From Mycetocola_A sp015752285 (lineage in GTDB: Bacteria > Actinomycetota > Actinomycetes > Actinomycetales > Microbacteriaceae), in contig NZ_JADOUY010000002.1 in the NCBI RefSeq assembly GCF_015752285.1, positions 310,001 to 374,000 of the forward strand: a stretch of 64,000 nucleotides of DNA, read 5' to 3'. Shown here one piece after another: positions 8,105-17,246 of this stretch (positions within the stretch are counted from its first letter, which is position 1; every line of letters starts with the position of its first letter). Under the pieces are notes generated by a model. That model had not been told where the DNA came from, did no database searches, and was given only the letters and a program-made list of their open reading frames with translations. The position numbers and the translations under genes were made by a program.

Positions 8105-11100
8105 GCCCGCAACGCCCGATCCGCGGCGTACTCCTGCAGCGAGCGCACCGTGAAGCCGTTGCGCACGGCCTCGATCGAGGCGACAGCAGCGGTGAGCTCG
8201 GCGATGGTCGTGAAGAGCGGCTTGTCCTCGGCAACGGCGGCGGCGCGGATCTCGTATCCGTCGGCGCGCCCGGAGCGTCCCGACGGCGTGTTGATCACGA
8301 TATCGACTTCGTGTCGGTTGATCAGCTCGACGATCGACGGCTCACCCAGTTCGGACTCGTTGCCTTCGCTGTACTTGCGGACGGTGCGAGCGGAAATGCC
8401 GTTCCTGTTGAGGATTTCAGCGGTTCCTTCCGTCGCGACGATGTCGTAGCCGAGCTCGTGGAAGCGGAGGATCGGGAGAACGATGGAACGCTTGTCGCGG
8501 TCCGATACCGAGACGAAGACCGTGCCTGAGAGCGGAATGCCGCCGTATGCGGCGGTCTGGCTCTTCGCGAATGCGCGAGGGAAGTCCTGGTCGATTCCCA
8601 TGACCTCGCCCGTCGACCGCATCTCGGGGCCAAGGATCGAGTCGACGATACGGCCGTCCTTGGTGCGGAATCGCTTGAATGGGAGCACGGCTTCCTTGAC
8701 CGAGACCGGCGAGTCCATCGGGATGCGTGAGCCGTCGACGGGTGGGAGCAGTCCGGACTCTGTGAGTTCGGAGATCGTCGTACCCGTCATCACGAGCGCC
8801 GCCGCCTTCGCCAGCGGGATCCCAAGGGCCTTGGACACGAATGGCACGGTGCGGGAAGCGCGCGGGTTGGCTTCGAGCACGTAGAGGATGCCGGCACCGA
8901 TCGCGAACTGCACGTTGAGCAGTCCCTGCACTCCGATGCCCTGCGCGATCGCGAGCGTGGCCTCACGGACGCGGTCGATCTGTGCCCGACCGAGCGAAAT
9001 TGGCGGGAGGGTGCAGCTCGAGTCACCGGAATGGATTCCGGCCTCTTCGATGTGCTCCATGACCCCGCCGATGTACAGTTCGGTTCCGTCGTAGAGAGCG
9101 TCGACATCGATTTCGATCGCATCGTCGAGGAACCTGTCGACGAGGAGCGGGTGCTGGGGGCCGATGATGCCCTGGCCGGCCATCCGGTCGAAGTAGTCGC
9201 GGAGCGTCGCGCTGTCGTAGACGATCTCCATGCCGCGGCCGCCGAGCACGAAGCTTGGGCGGACGAGGACCGGGTAGCCGATGTCCTCGGCGATGGTCAC
9301 AGCTCCGGTCACTTCGGTGGCCGTTCCGTTCTTCGGTGCGAGAAGCCCGGCGGCGTCGAGGATCTGGGAGAACTCTCCACGTTCCTCGGCGAGGTTGATC
9401 GCCTCCGGGGTGGTTCCGAGGATGGGAACACCGGCAGCCTTGAGTCCGGCGGCGAGGCCGAGGGCGGTCTGCCCGCCGAGCTGAACGACCACGCCGACGA
9501 GTTCACCTGCCCTGCTCTCGGCGTCGATGACCTCGAGAACGTCTTCGAGCGTCAGCGGCTCGAAGTACAGCCGGTCACTCGTGTCGTAGTCGGTCGACAC
9601 CGTCTCGGGGTTGCAGTTGATCATGATCGTCTCGAACCCGGCGTCTCGCAGCGCGAATGACGCGTGCACACAGGAGTAGTCGAACTCGATGCCCTGCCCG
9701 ATCCGGTTCGGTCCTGAGCCGAGGATGACCACCTTGCGGCGGTCAGACGGCATGACTTCGGTCTCGGAGTCGTAGCTGGAGTAGTGGTACGGCGTCAGCG
9801 CGGGGAACTCCCCCGCACAGGTATCGACGGTCTTGTACACCGGACGCACATCGAGGATGTGTCGCACTTCACGTACCTCTGCCTCGCCGAAGCCACGCAA
9901 CTGGCCGATCTGCACGTCGGAGAAACCGTGGTCCTTGGCTGTGCGGAGCACGTCGGTGTCGAGCCGCGCGGCATCCCTGACGTAGTCGGCGACGTCGTTG
10001 ATGAGCACGATCTGGTCGAGGAACCACGGGTCGATCTTCGTGGCTTCGAAGACCTGCTCTGCTGTTGCTCCCTTGCGAAGCGCCTGTTGCACGACGACGA
10101 TGCGGCCGTCGGTCGGGACGGCGGCGACCGCGAGCAGTTCGTCGATCGAACGGACCTCATCGCCCCAGTGGAAGCTGGAGCCACGTTTCTCGAGCGAACG
10201 CAGTGCCTTCTGCAGAGCGGTCGCGAAGTTGCGGCCGATGGCCATCGCCTCACCGACCGATTTCATGGTGGTCGTAAGCGTGGCATCCGCCGCCGGGAAC
10301 TTCTCGAATGCGAACCGGGGAACCTTCACGACGACGTAGTCGAGCGTCGGTTCGAAGCTCGCCGGCGTCACCTTGGTGATGTCGTTGGGGATCTCGTCGA
10401 GGTGGTAGCCGATGGCGAGTTTGGCCGCGATCTTGGCGATCGGGAATCCGGTGGCCTTCGAGGCAAGGGCGCTCGAGCGGGAGACCCGGGGGTTCATCTC
10501 GATGACGATGATGCGGCCGTCGGCGGGGTCGATGGCGAACTGGATGTTGCAGCCGCCGGTGTCGACGCCGACGGCTCGGATGATGTCGATTCCGATGTCG
10601 CGGAGTTTCTGGTACTCGCGGTCCGTGAGGGTGAGGGCAGGAGCGACGGTGATCGAGTCACCGGTGTGCACGCCGACGGGGTCGACGTTCTCGATGGAGC
10701 AGACGACGACCGTGTTGTCTGCGGTGTCGCGCATCAGCTCGAGTTCGTACTCTTTCCAGCCGAGGATCGACTCTTCGAGGAGGACCTCGGTCGTCGGGCT
10801 CTGGTGAAGGCCGTCCGTCACCATACGCACGAGTTCATCGCGGGTGTACGCGAAACCGGAGCCGAGGCCACCCATCGTGAACGACGGCCGGATGACGAGC
10901 GGGTAGCCCAGCTGCTCAGCGAAGTCGACGGCTTCATCGACTGTGTGGGCGATGAAGGATTTCGCCACGTCGGCGCCGCACTCGAGAACGAGCTCCTTGA
11001 AGATCTGGCGGTCCTCACCCTTGTTGATGGCCTCGAAGTTCGCGCCGATCAGCTCGACGTCGTACTTCTCGAGGATGCCGTGCTCGTGCAGCTGGATCGC

Positions 11101-11394
11101 GGCGTTGAGGGCCGTCTGCCCACCCAGAGTGGGCAGGATCGCATCCGGCTTCTCCTTGGCGATGATCGTCTCGAGCACCTCCCACGTGATCGGCTCGATG
11201 TATGTCGCATCGGCGAAGTCAGGGTCGGTCATGATCGTGGCCGGGTTCGAGTTCACGAGGATGACGCGGACGCCCTCCTCGCGGAGAACACGGCAGGCCT
11301 GGGTACCGGAGTAATCGAACTCGGCCGCCTGGCCGATGACGATCGGACCTGAACCGATGACGAGGACGCTGTGGATGTCGTCGCGTTTGGGCAT
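8101..11394 (-). CDS. carB: Carbamoyl-phosphate synthase, large subunit
   Basis: This 1097-residue protein makes carbamoyl phosphate from ammonia delivered by CarA, bicarbonate and two ATP. It has two homologous ATP-grasp halves: the first begins VLVIGSGPIVIGQAAEFDYS, the second begins VVILGSGPNRIGQGIEFDYS. A C-terminal MGS-like regulatory domain starts near SGTVFVSVSDRDKRS. I place the start at the ATG of MPKRDDIHSVLVIG, which overlaps the carA stop by one base (TAATG). A reading frame 46 codons longer exists, but it lies inside carA and its sequence is unconserved in character. Confidence 0.97.
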   Translation of the reverse strand: MPKRDDIHSVLVIGSGPIVIGQAAEFDYSGTQACRVLREEGVRVILVNSNPATIMTDPDFADATYIEPITWEVLETIIAKEKPDAILPTLGGQTALNAAIQLHEHGILEKYDVELIGANFEAINKGEDRQIFKELVLECGADVAKSFIAHTVDEAVDFAEQLGYPLVIRPSFTMGGLGSGFAYTRDELVRMVTDGLHQSPTTEVLLEESILGWKEYELELMRDTADNTVVVCSIENVDPVGVHTGDSITVAPALTLTDREYQKLRDIGIDIIRAVGVDTGGCNIQFAIDPADGRIIVIEMNPRVSRSSALASKATGFPIAKIAAKLAIGYHLDEIPNDITKVTPASFEPTLDYVVVKVPRFAFEKFPAADATLTTTMKSVGEAMAIGRNFATALQKALRSLEKRGSSFHWGDEVRSIDELLAVAAVPTDGRIVVVQQALRKGATAEQVFEATKIDPWFLDQIVLINDVADYVRDAARLDTDVLRTAKDHGFSDVQIGQLRGFGEAEVREVRHILDVRPVYKTVDTCAGEFPALTPYHYSSYDSETEVMPSDRRKVVILGSGPNRIGQGIEFDYSCVHASFALRDAGFETIMINCNPETVSTDYDTSDRLYFEPLTLEDVLEVIDAESRAGELVGVVVQLGGQTALGLAAGLKAAGVPILGTTPEAINLAEERGEFSQILDAAGLLAPKNGTATEVTGAVTIAEDIGYPVLVRPSFVLGGRGMEIVYDSATLRDYFDRMAGQGIIGPQHPLLVDRFLDDAIEIDVDALYDGTELYIGGVMEHIEEAGIHSGDSSCTLPPISLGRAQIDRVREATLAIAQGIGVQGLLNVQFAIGAGILYVLEANPRASRTVPFVSKALGIPLAKAAALVMTGTTISELTESGLLPPVDGSRIPMDSPVSVKEAVLPFKRFRTKDGRIVDSILGPEMRSTGEVMGIDQDFPRAFAKSQTAAYGGIPLSGTVFVSVSDRDKRSIVLPILRFHELGYDIVATEGTAEILNRNGISARTVRKYSEGNESELGEPSIVELINRHEVDIVINTPSGRSGRADGYEIRAAAVAEDKPLFTTIAELTAAVASIEAVRNGFTVRSLQEYAADRALRA

Positions 11395-12563
11395 TAGTTG
11401 TCGTCTCCTGCTGCGTTGGTCCGTTTGGCGATCACAAGGTCGCGGAATCGATCGAAGAGGTGGTTGGCGTCGTGGGGTCCAGCAGCAGACTCGGGGTGGT
11501 ACTGCACGCTGAATGCCGGGATGTCGAGACACGCAAGTCCTTCGACCACCTGGTCGTTGAGGCTGTAGTGACTGACGGTGACGCGCCCGAAGCCCTCTGG
11601 GGACTGGTGATCGCCCTCGATCGGCAGGTCGACGGCGAAGCCGTGGTTCTGCGAGGTGATCTCGACACGCCCTGTGGCCTTGTCGAGCACCGGCTGGTTG
11701 ATCCCGCGGTGGCCGAACGGAAGTTTGTACGTGCCGAATCCGAGCGCGCGACCGAGCAACTGGTTGCCGAAGCAGATCCCGAAGTATGGCACGTCAGCGC
11801 GAAGAACCTCGCGGAGCAGCGTGACGTGGGCGTCGGATGCCGCGGGGTCGCCTGGCCCGTTCGAAAAGAACAGGGCGTCGGGGTTCAGGGAGAGCACATG
11901 TTCCGCTGTGACGTTCTGTGGCAGCACGAGCACGTCGAAGCCCCGCTCTGCAAGGTACTTCACCGTCGAGGTCTTGATGCCGAGGTCGAGCACGGCGACG
12001 CGGCCGATGCGCTCGCCCTCTGCCTGTACCTCGTACGGGTCGATGGTCGAGACGTCGTGTGAGAGGTTCCTCCCGGTCATCTCCACACCCTGCTTGACCT
12101 GGTCGAGCTGGTCGCCTTCCGACAGGTCGAAGAACTCGCCGGAGAAGATTCCGGCACGCATGGCCCCCGCCGAGCGGATGTGGCGGGTGACGGCGCGCGT
12201 GTCGATGTTGCTGATGCCGACCACGCCGCTTGCGACGAGATCGTTGTCGAGGCTGTCTTGGGCGCGGAAGTTGGAGACGACCCGGGAGGGGTCACGGACC
12301 ACGAACCCGGCGACCCAGATCTGCCTCGACTCTTTGTCTTCATCATTCACACCGGTGATGCCGATGTGCGGGGCGGTCATCAGGACGATCTGCCCGGCGT
12401 ACGACGGGTCGGTGAGGGTCTCCTGGTAGCCGGTCATGCCGGTGGAGAACACAGCCTCGCCGAGGGTCTTGCCTGTTGCGCCGTATGCGCGTCCGACGTA
12501 GCGGCTGCCGTCTTCGAGGACGAGGACGGCCGGTGTCGCGGAGCCAAAACTCGAGCTGCTCAT
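11394..12563 (-). CDS. carA: Carbamoyl-phosphate synthase, small (glutaminase) subunit
   Basis: The 389-residue subunit hydrolyses glutamine and passes ammonia to CarB. The N-terminal CarA domain contains GEAVFSTGMTGYQETLTDPS, and the C-terminal class I amidotransferase domain has the catalytic Cys in YFGICFGNQLLGRALG and the His/Glu pair in SVQYHPESAAGP. Length is typical. The start overlaps the preceding membrane-protein gene by one base and the stop overlaps carB by one base. Confidence 0.97.
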   Translation of the reverse strand: MSSSSFGSATPAVLVLEDGSRYVGRAYGATGKTLGEAVFSTGMTGYQETLTDPSYAGQIVLMTAPHIGITGVNDEDKESRQIWVAGFVVRDPSRVVSNFRAQDSLDNDLVASGVVGISNIDTRAVTRHIRSAGAMRAGIFSGEFFDLSEGDQLDQVKQGVEMTGRNLSHDVSTIDPYEVQAEGERIGRVAVLDLGIKTSTVKYLAERGFDVLVLPQNVTAEHVLSLNPDALFFSNGPGDPAASDAHVTLLREVLRADVPYFGICFGNQLLGRALGFGTYKLPFGHRGINQPVLDKATGRVEITSQNHGFAVDLPIEGDHQSPEGFGRVTVSHYSLNDQVVEGLACLDIPAFSVQYHPESAAGPHDANHLFDRFRDLVIAKRTNAAGDDN

Positions 12564-13111
12564 TACTTCTCACTCTCGGTGGAGTCGGTGGGGTCTGTCT
12601 GGGAGGTCGACGACGCTGACGCCGTCGGAACAAGGGAGGTCAGGGCGGTGAGGACACGGGAGTGTCTGGTCGGATCGATGACGCGAACGTAACTGTCGAC
12701 ATCCGTGTGACCGGCCAGCCAACTCACAGACAGCAGTCCGTCTGTTTCGACCACCCGGTCGATCGTCCAGGTGGCCGGCTGCGCCGACCGGATCTGCCCG
12801 GCGGCGATGAAGACCGGCTCCTGACCGGGGACGGAGAGCACGACTCCCTCGTTGGCGACGGTGAGGTCTGCGCTGGCACGGAACGCCAGGCCGCGGATGG
12901 CGAGGCGTTCGAGAGGCTGACCGGTCTTCGTCGTTGCGACGTAGAGCACGGCGGTCGACTCGATCGGGTGGATGCCGTCGGCGGGAAGCGGAGTTCCGGC
13001 CGGTACCCCGGCATCCCTCCTGGATCGGGCGCGCCAGGCCAGCCACATCCCGAGCAGGAGCAGGGCGAGGAAGGCCAGGACGATGGCGGCCGGGAGGATG
13101 CGATCAGGCAT
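12563..13111 (-). CDS. Conserved single-pass membrane protein of the pyr operon
   Basis: The 182-residue protein has one membrane helix near the N-terminus (ILPAAIVLAFLALLLLGMWL, about 5-24), a basic stop-transfer segment and a mostly beta-rich domain of about 140 residues. A gene of this type lies between pyrC and carA in many actinobacteria, including mycobacteria (Rv1382 position), and its soluble domain has been described as PH-like. Its role is not known. I chose the ATG of MPDRILPAAIV at 13111, which overlaps pyrC by 8 bases, rather than a start 40 codons upstream that would precede the membrane helix with unlikely sequence. Confidence 0.8.
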   Translation of the reverse strand: MPDRILPAAIVLAFLALLLLGMWLAWRARSRRDAGVPAGTPLPADGIHPIESTAVLYVATTKTGQPLERLAIRGLAFRASADLTVANEGVVLSVPGQEPVFIAAGQIRSAQPATWTIDRVVETDGLLSVSWLAGHTDVDSYVRVIDPTRHSRVLTALTSLVPTASASSTSQTDPTDSTESEK

Positions 13112-14447
13112 GGTTCTCCGTCCGCCGTGACCGTGAGTGTGCTGCGACCTCGTCTGCGGGACGAAGCTTTCCGTCGAGGACGGTGGCGAACCCGGCGTGG
13201 AAGGTCGAGACGACACGACCGGGCAGTTCACGCCCGAGATACGGTGAATTCACTCCCTTTCCGGCGAGATCGGCGGTGCCGAAGGTTCGGCTGGCGTTCG
13301 GATCGTAGAGGGTGACCTGGGCCGGCGCGCCGACAACGAGACTCTGGCCGTGCCCGGAGATGCGGCCGATCCGGGCGGGGGCGCTCGAGAGCACCCGTGC
13401 CACGTCTGACCAGTCGAGTCGGCCGTCAGCGACGACGGCAGCATGGACCACACTGAGCGCTGACTCGAGGCCGACCATGCCGTTCGCCGCGGCATCCCAT
13501 TCGCAGTCCTTGTTCTCGACCGGGTGGGGTGCGTGATCGGTGGCGACGATGTCGATGGTGCCATCTGCCAGCGCTTCGCGGAGCGCGAGCACGTCTTCGC
13601 GACGGCGGAGAGGCGGGTTGACCTTGTACCTCGCGTCGAAGCTGCGGACCAGTTCCTCGTCGAGGAGCAGGTGGTGAGGCGTCACCTCGGCGGTGACCGC
13701 GATGCCTCGGCCTTTCGCCCAGCGGAGAACGTCGACGGAGCCTGCCGTCGAGACGTGGCAGATGTGCACCCGGCTGCCGACGTGCTCGGCGAGCAGGACG
13801 TCCCGGGCGATGATCGACTCTTCGGCGACCGCAGGCCAGCCGGTGAGTCCGAGCTCGCCCGACACGGCGCCCTCGTTCATCTGAGCGCCGGCCGTGAGGC
13901 GGGGTTCCTGGGCGTGCTGGGCGATGACGCCGTCGAACGACTTCACGTACTCGAGGGCGCGGCGCATGAGCACCGGGTCCCAGACGCAGAAGCCGTCGTC
14001 GGAGAAGACGCGGACGCGGGCGCGGGACGACGCCATGGCACCGAGCTCGGCGAGCTGTTCACCGGCGAGACCGACGGTGACGGCGCCGATGGGCTGAACG
14101 GTGGCATAGCCCGCCTGTTCGCCGAGCGACAGTTCCTGCTCGACCACGCCGGCGGTGTCTGCGACCGGCGAGGTGTTGGCCATGGCGAAGACGGCGGTGA
14201 AACCACCGGCAGCGGCCGCCCGGGTTCCGGTGAGCACGGTCTCGCTCTGTTCGTAGCCGGGCTCGCGGAGGTGGGTGTGCAGGTCGACGAGGCCGGGCAG
14301 AGCGATGAGCCCGTCTGCGTCGACGCGTTCGGCGCCTGCCGAGCTCAGCGACGTGCCGACGTCGGCGATCACGCCGTCGGCGAGGAGCAGGTCAGTGCGT
14401 GTTCCGTCCGGCAGCGAGGCGCCCGAGATCAGGTAGGTGGTCGACAT
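13104..14447 (-). CDS. pyrC: Dihydroorotase
   Basis: The 447-residue zinc enzyme cyclises carbamoyl aspartate to dihydroorotate, the third pyrimidine step. It has the metal-binding DLHTHLREPGYEQSET (H57, H59), the conserved FAMANTSP and IVATDHAPHPVENKD near the C-terminal third. It is of the long type I class used with PyrB in actinobacteria. It starts three bases after the pyrB stop and overlaps the next gene by 8 bases. Confidence 0.96.
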   Translation of the reverse strand: MSTTYLISGASLPDGTRTDLLLADGVIADVGTSLSSAGAERVDADGLIALPGLVDLHTHLREPGYEQSETVLTGTRAAAAGGFTAVFAMANTSPVADTAGVVEQELSLGEQAGYATVQPIGAVTVGLAGEQLAELGAMASSRARVRVFSDDGFCVWDPVLMRRALEYVKSFDGVIAQHAQEPRLTAGAQMNEGAVSGELGLTGWPAVAEESIIARDVLLAEHVGSRVHICHVSTAGSVDVLRWAKGRGIAVTAEVTPHHLLLDEELVRSFDARYKVNPPLRRREDVLALREALADGTIDIVATDHAPHPVENKDCEWDAAANGMVGLESALSVVHAAVVADGRLDWSDVARVLSSAPARIGRISGHGQSLVVGAPAQVTLYDPNASRTFGTADLAGKGVNSPYLGRELPGRVVSTFHAGFATVLDGKLRPADEVAAHSRSRRTENHA

Positions 14448-14450
14448 GGT

Positions 14451-15398
14451 TCAGTTCTCCCGATCGCCGGACAGCAGCAAATACAGTGCGGCCATCCGCA
14501 CGGAAACCCCGTTTGTCACCTGTTCGCGCACGGTTGACATGGGCGAATCGGCGGCGGCAGCGGAGATTTCGAGGCCCCGGTTCATCGGTCCGGGGTGCAT
14601 CACAATGGTAGTCGGCTCGAGCTGGCCGAGCCGCGCGTCGTCGAGTCCCCACCGTCTCGCGTACTCGCGGCTGTTCGGGAAGAAGGCATCCCGCATCCGT
14701 TCGCCCTGGATACGGAGCATCATCAGTACCTCCGGTTTCGCGGCGATCGCGTCGTCGAGGTCGTAGCTGATGGTGACGGGCCAGGCCGAAGTATCGACGG
14801 GCACGAGGGTGGGAGGAGCGACGAGGGTGACGCTGGCGCCGAGCGTCGTCAGCAGCCACACGTTCGAGCGCGCGACCCGCGAGTGCAGGATGTCGCCGAC
14901 GATGGTGACCGCGAGGCTGTCGAGTCCGTGGCCGCGTGAGCCGTCGCCGTGCACCCGCTTACGCATGGTGAAGGCGTCGAGCAGTGCCTGGGTCGGGTGC
15001 TCGTGGGTGCCGTCACCGGCGTTGAGGATGCCGGCGTCGATCCAGCCGCTCGTCGCGAGGGTCTGGGGAGCGCCCGATGCGGGGTGCCGGATGACGACGG
15101 CATCCGCTCCCATCGCCTGCAGCGTCTGGGCGGTGTCCTTCAGGCTCTCTCCCTTCGACACGCTGGATCCTTTGGCACTGAAGTTGATGACATCCGCGCT
15201 CAGGCGTTTGGCAGCCGCTTCGAACGAGATCCTGGTGCGGGTCGAGTCCTCGAAGAACAGGTTGACGACGGTCTTGCCGCGCAGGGTGGGCAGCTTCTTC
15301 ACTTCGCGATGCTGGGTATCTGCCATGTCTTCAGCGACGTCGAGGAGCCGGATGGCGGTATCCCGGTCGAGATCGCGGGTGGAGAGCAGGTGGCGCAT
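14451..15398 (-). CDS. pyrB: Aspartate carbamoyltransferase, catalytic chain
   Basis: The 315-residue enzyme joins carbamoyl phosphate and aspartate. The carbamoyl-phosphate loop is NLFFEDSTRTRISFE (STRTRIS at 52-58) and the second signature is NAGDGTHEHPTQALLD. Aspartate-binding MLRIQGERM is also present. No regulatory chain pyrI is in the window, as expected for actinobacteria. The ATG overlaps the pyrR stop by one base (TGATG). Confidence 0.97.
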   Translation of the reverse strand: MRHLLSTRDLDRDTAIRLLDVAEDMADTQHREVKKLPTLRGKTVVNLFFEDSTRTRISFEAAAKRLSADVINFSAKGSSVSKGESLKDTAQTLQAMGADAVVIRHPASGAPQTLATSGWIDAGILNAGDGTHEHPTQALLDAFTMRKRVHGDGSRGHGLDSLAVTIVGDILHSRVARSNVWLLTTLGASVTLVAPPTLVPVDTSAWPVTISYDLDDAIAAKPEVLMMLRIQGERMRDAFFPNSREYARRWGLDDARLGQLEPTTIVMHPGPMNRGLEISAAAADSPMSTVREQVTNGVSVRMAALYLLLSGDREN

Positions 15399-15937
15399 CA
15401 GAGCACCGCCGCATCGATCGAGACGAGGTCGGCGCCGTCGAGTTCGGCCAGGCGCACGTTGATCCGCTCCGTCTGAGCGCTCGGCAGGTTCTTGCCGACG
15501 AAGTCCGGGCGGATCGGGAGTTCGCGGTGGCCGCGGTCGACGAGGGTGGCCAGGCGGACGGCGCGTGGGCGGCCGATGTCGCCGATGGCGTCGAGGGCGG
15601 CGCGGATCGTCCTGCCCGAGTAGAGAACATCGTCGACGAGGACAACCGTCTTGCCGTCGATCCCAGACGCGGGGATGTGCGTCGGTGAAGGTGTGCGGGT
15701 CGGATGCTTCGCCAGGTCGTCGCGGTACATGGTCACGTCGAGTGACCCTGCGTCGATGGGTGAGCCTGAAATGTCGGCGATGATCCGGGCGATGCGGTCG
15801 GCGAGGATCACACCACGGGTGGGGATGCCGAGAAGGACGAGGCCTTCTGCGCCGCGATTGGACTCCAGGATCTCGTGCGAGATCCGAGTCAACGCTCGGG
15901 CGATGTCAGCCTGCTGCAGTACGACACGCGCACTCAT
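15398..15937 (-). CDS. pyrR: PyrR bifunctional regulator / uracil phosphoribosyltransferase
   Basis: The 179-residue protein senses UMP/UTP and binds pyr mRNA; it may also act as a uracil phosphoribosyltransferase. The PRPP-binding loop is KTVVLVDDVLYSGRTIRAAL (about 97-116), and VTMYRDDLAK and LGIPTRGVILADRIA are typical PyrR segments. It is the first gene of the pyr operon. A PyrR-binding type hairpin lies directly upstream of its ribosome binding site, so it probably represses its own operon. Confidence 0.95.
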   Translation of the reverse strand: MSARVVLQQADIARALTRISHEILESNRGAEGLVLLGIPTRGVILADRIARIIADISGSPIDAGSLDVTMYRDDLAKHPTRTPSPTHIPASGIDGKTVVLVDDVLYSGRTIRAALDAIGDIGRPRAVRLATLVDRGHRELPIRPDFVGKNLPSAQTERINVRLAELDGADLVSIDAAVL

Positions 15938-15953
15938 TCGCTGACTCCCTTCT

Positions 15954-15969
15954 CCGTCTCTCTGGACGG
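15954..15969 (-). promoter_or_regulatory. PyrR-binding RNA hairpin in the pyr leader
   Basis: On the minus strand the leader reads CCGTCCAGAGAGACGG: a perfect five-base-pair stem with loop CAGAGA. The core UCCAGAGAG matches the known PyrR anti-antiterminator loop consensus. The purine-rich ribosome binding sequence (AGAAGGGAG) follows at once and the pyrR ATG is 17 bases from the hairpin. That spacing fits translational repression, as described for mycobacteria, better than attenuation, since no terminator is visible between it and pyrR. Confidence 0.7.
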
Positions 15970-15994
15970 CGTTAAAGGTTGTCGATGTGATTCC

Positions 15995-16000
15995 ATCTTA
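15995..16000 (-). promoter_or_regulatory. Candidate -10 element of the pyr operon
   Basis: TAAGAT on the minus strand lies 26 bases upstream of the PyrR hairpin, in the only non-coding stretch ahead of pyrR. A transcript starting near 15988 would contain the hairpin. No clear -35 hexamer is seen. Confidence 0.35.
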
Positions 16001-16057
16001 CCAGTGGCCGCTGCGCTGGGATGCCGTGCCCCTGGTTCGCACCGTACGGGAGATCGT

Positions 16058-17242
16058 GTGCTGGGAAGGACTTCGGCGACATCGGCGTTACAGCCGGGCG
16101 TGACCCTCTACTCCCCCACACCGGTATCGGCAGGCGAGCCCGTCGTTGCCGACGTCGTCGTGATCGGCGCCGGCCAGGCCGGGCTCTCAGCGGCCTACCA
16201 CCTGCAACGCCGGGGGTTCGTGCCCGCGGGCGTGGCGAAGGACAGCTCCGAGCGCAGGTATCTGGTCCTCGATGCCGAAGACGGGCCCGGCGGTGCGTGG
16301 CGCCACCGCTGGCGGAGCCTCGTCATGGCGACGGTGAACGGGATCAGCGACCTCCCGGGGGTCCCGAAGCCCGATGTCGACCCGGAACAACCCAGCTCAG
16401 ACTTTCTCACCGACTACTTCGGCGACTACGAGCGGCAACTCGACCTCGCCGTTGTGCGCCCGGTTCGGGTACGTCGGGTGGTGAGGGTAGACGAACACCC
16501 CACCGGTCTGCTCCGCGTCGAATCGGATGTCGGAACGGTGACGGCACGAGCCGTGATCAACGCCACGGGCACCTGGACCCGCCCGTTCTGGCCGCTCTAC
16601 CCCGGACAGTCGACGTTTCGGGGTCGCCAGTTGCACGTCGCCGACTACGTGGCGGCAGAAGAGTTCATCGGACAACACGTGCTCGTCGTCGGCGGCGGCA
16701 TCTCGGCAGTGCAGCTCCTCGACGAAATCTCGGCCGTCACCACGACGACGTGGTTCACCAGACGGGAACCGGTGTGGCGCGACGAGGAGTTCGACAGCCG
16801 GGCGGGGCACGCAGCCGTTGCACTCGTCGAGGACAGGGTGCGACAGGGACTGCCGCCTCAGAGCGTCGTGTCCGTCACCGGTTTGATCTGGACGCCTGCA
16901 CTGCGGGCGGCAGCCGCTCGCGGTGTACTCGAGCGGCATCCGATGTTCACCGCGATCGAACCGGACGGCGTCCACCGCGCCGATGGGACGTTCGAGCGCG
17001 CGGATGCCATACTCTGGGCCACCGGTTTCCGCGCTGCCCTCGACCATCTGTCACCGCTTCACCTTCGGCTTCCCGGCGGTGGTATCGCCATGGATGGCAC
17101 TGCGGTCGCGGTCGAACCTCGCGTGCATCTCATCGGCTACGGGCCGTCGTCGTCGACGATCGGCGCGAACAGGGCCGGGCGGTCTGCTGTCGCGGGCCTC
17201 GTGCGTTTCCTCGATGCGGCCGCTGCGGAATCCGCACGCTGA
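16058..17242 (+). CDS. FAD-dependent NAD(P)-binding oxidoreductase (flavin monooxygenase-like)
   Basis: The protein has an N-terminal FAD-binding Rossmann motif, VVVIGAGQAGLSAAYHLQRR, a second nucleotide-binding motif VLVVGGGISAVQLLDEIS for NAD(P)H, and ILWATGFRAALDHLSPLHL near the C-terminus, the usual layout of flavin-containing monooxygenase/CzcO-type enzymes. The substrate is unknown. The frame is open back to 15875, inside pyrR. I chose GTG at 16058 because GGGAG lies five bases upstream; a GTG at 16100 is an alternative without a ribosome binding site. The gene is divergent from pyrR and convergent with the peptidase gene four bases away. Confidence 0.78.
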   Translation: MLGRTSATSALQPGVTLYSPTPVSAGEPVVADVVVIGAGQAGLSAAYHLQRRGFVPAGVAKDSSERRYLVLDAEDGPGGAWRHRWRSLVMATVNGISDLPGVPKPDVDPEQPSSDFLTDYFGDYERQLDLAVVRPVRVRRVVRVDEHPTGLLRVESDVGTVTARAVINATGTWTRPFWPLYPGQSTFRGRQLHVADYVAAEEFIGQHVLVVGGGISAVQLLDEISAVTTTTWFTRREPVWRDEEFDSRAGHAAVALVEDRVRQGLPPQSVVSVTGLIWTPALRAAAARGVLERHPMFTAIEPDGVHRADGTFERADAILWATGFRAALDHLSPLHLRLPGGGIAMDGTAVAVEPRVHLIGYGPSSSTIGANRAGRSAVAGLVRFLDAAAAESAR

Positions 17243-17246
17243 TCGG

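Noticed and set aside
9784..11352. Open frame of 522 codons on the plus strand opposite carB
   Set aside because: It mirrors carB in the antisense frame; long antisense frames are expected in GC-rich genes. The product is a biased Asp/Arg/Val/Gly-rich sequence without motifs and no ribosome binding site was seen.
11395..11532. 46-codon N-terminal extension of CarB
   Set aside because: The extension lies within carA, has unlikely composition, and the ATG at 11394 overlaps the carA stop exactly as other pyr genes do.
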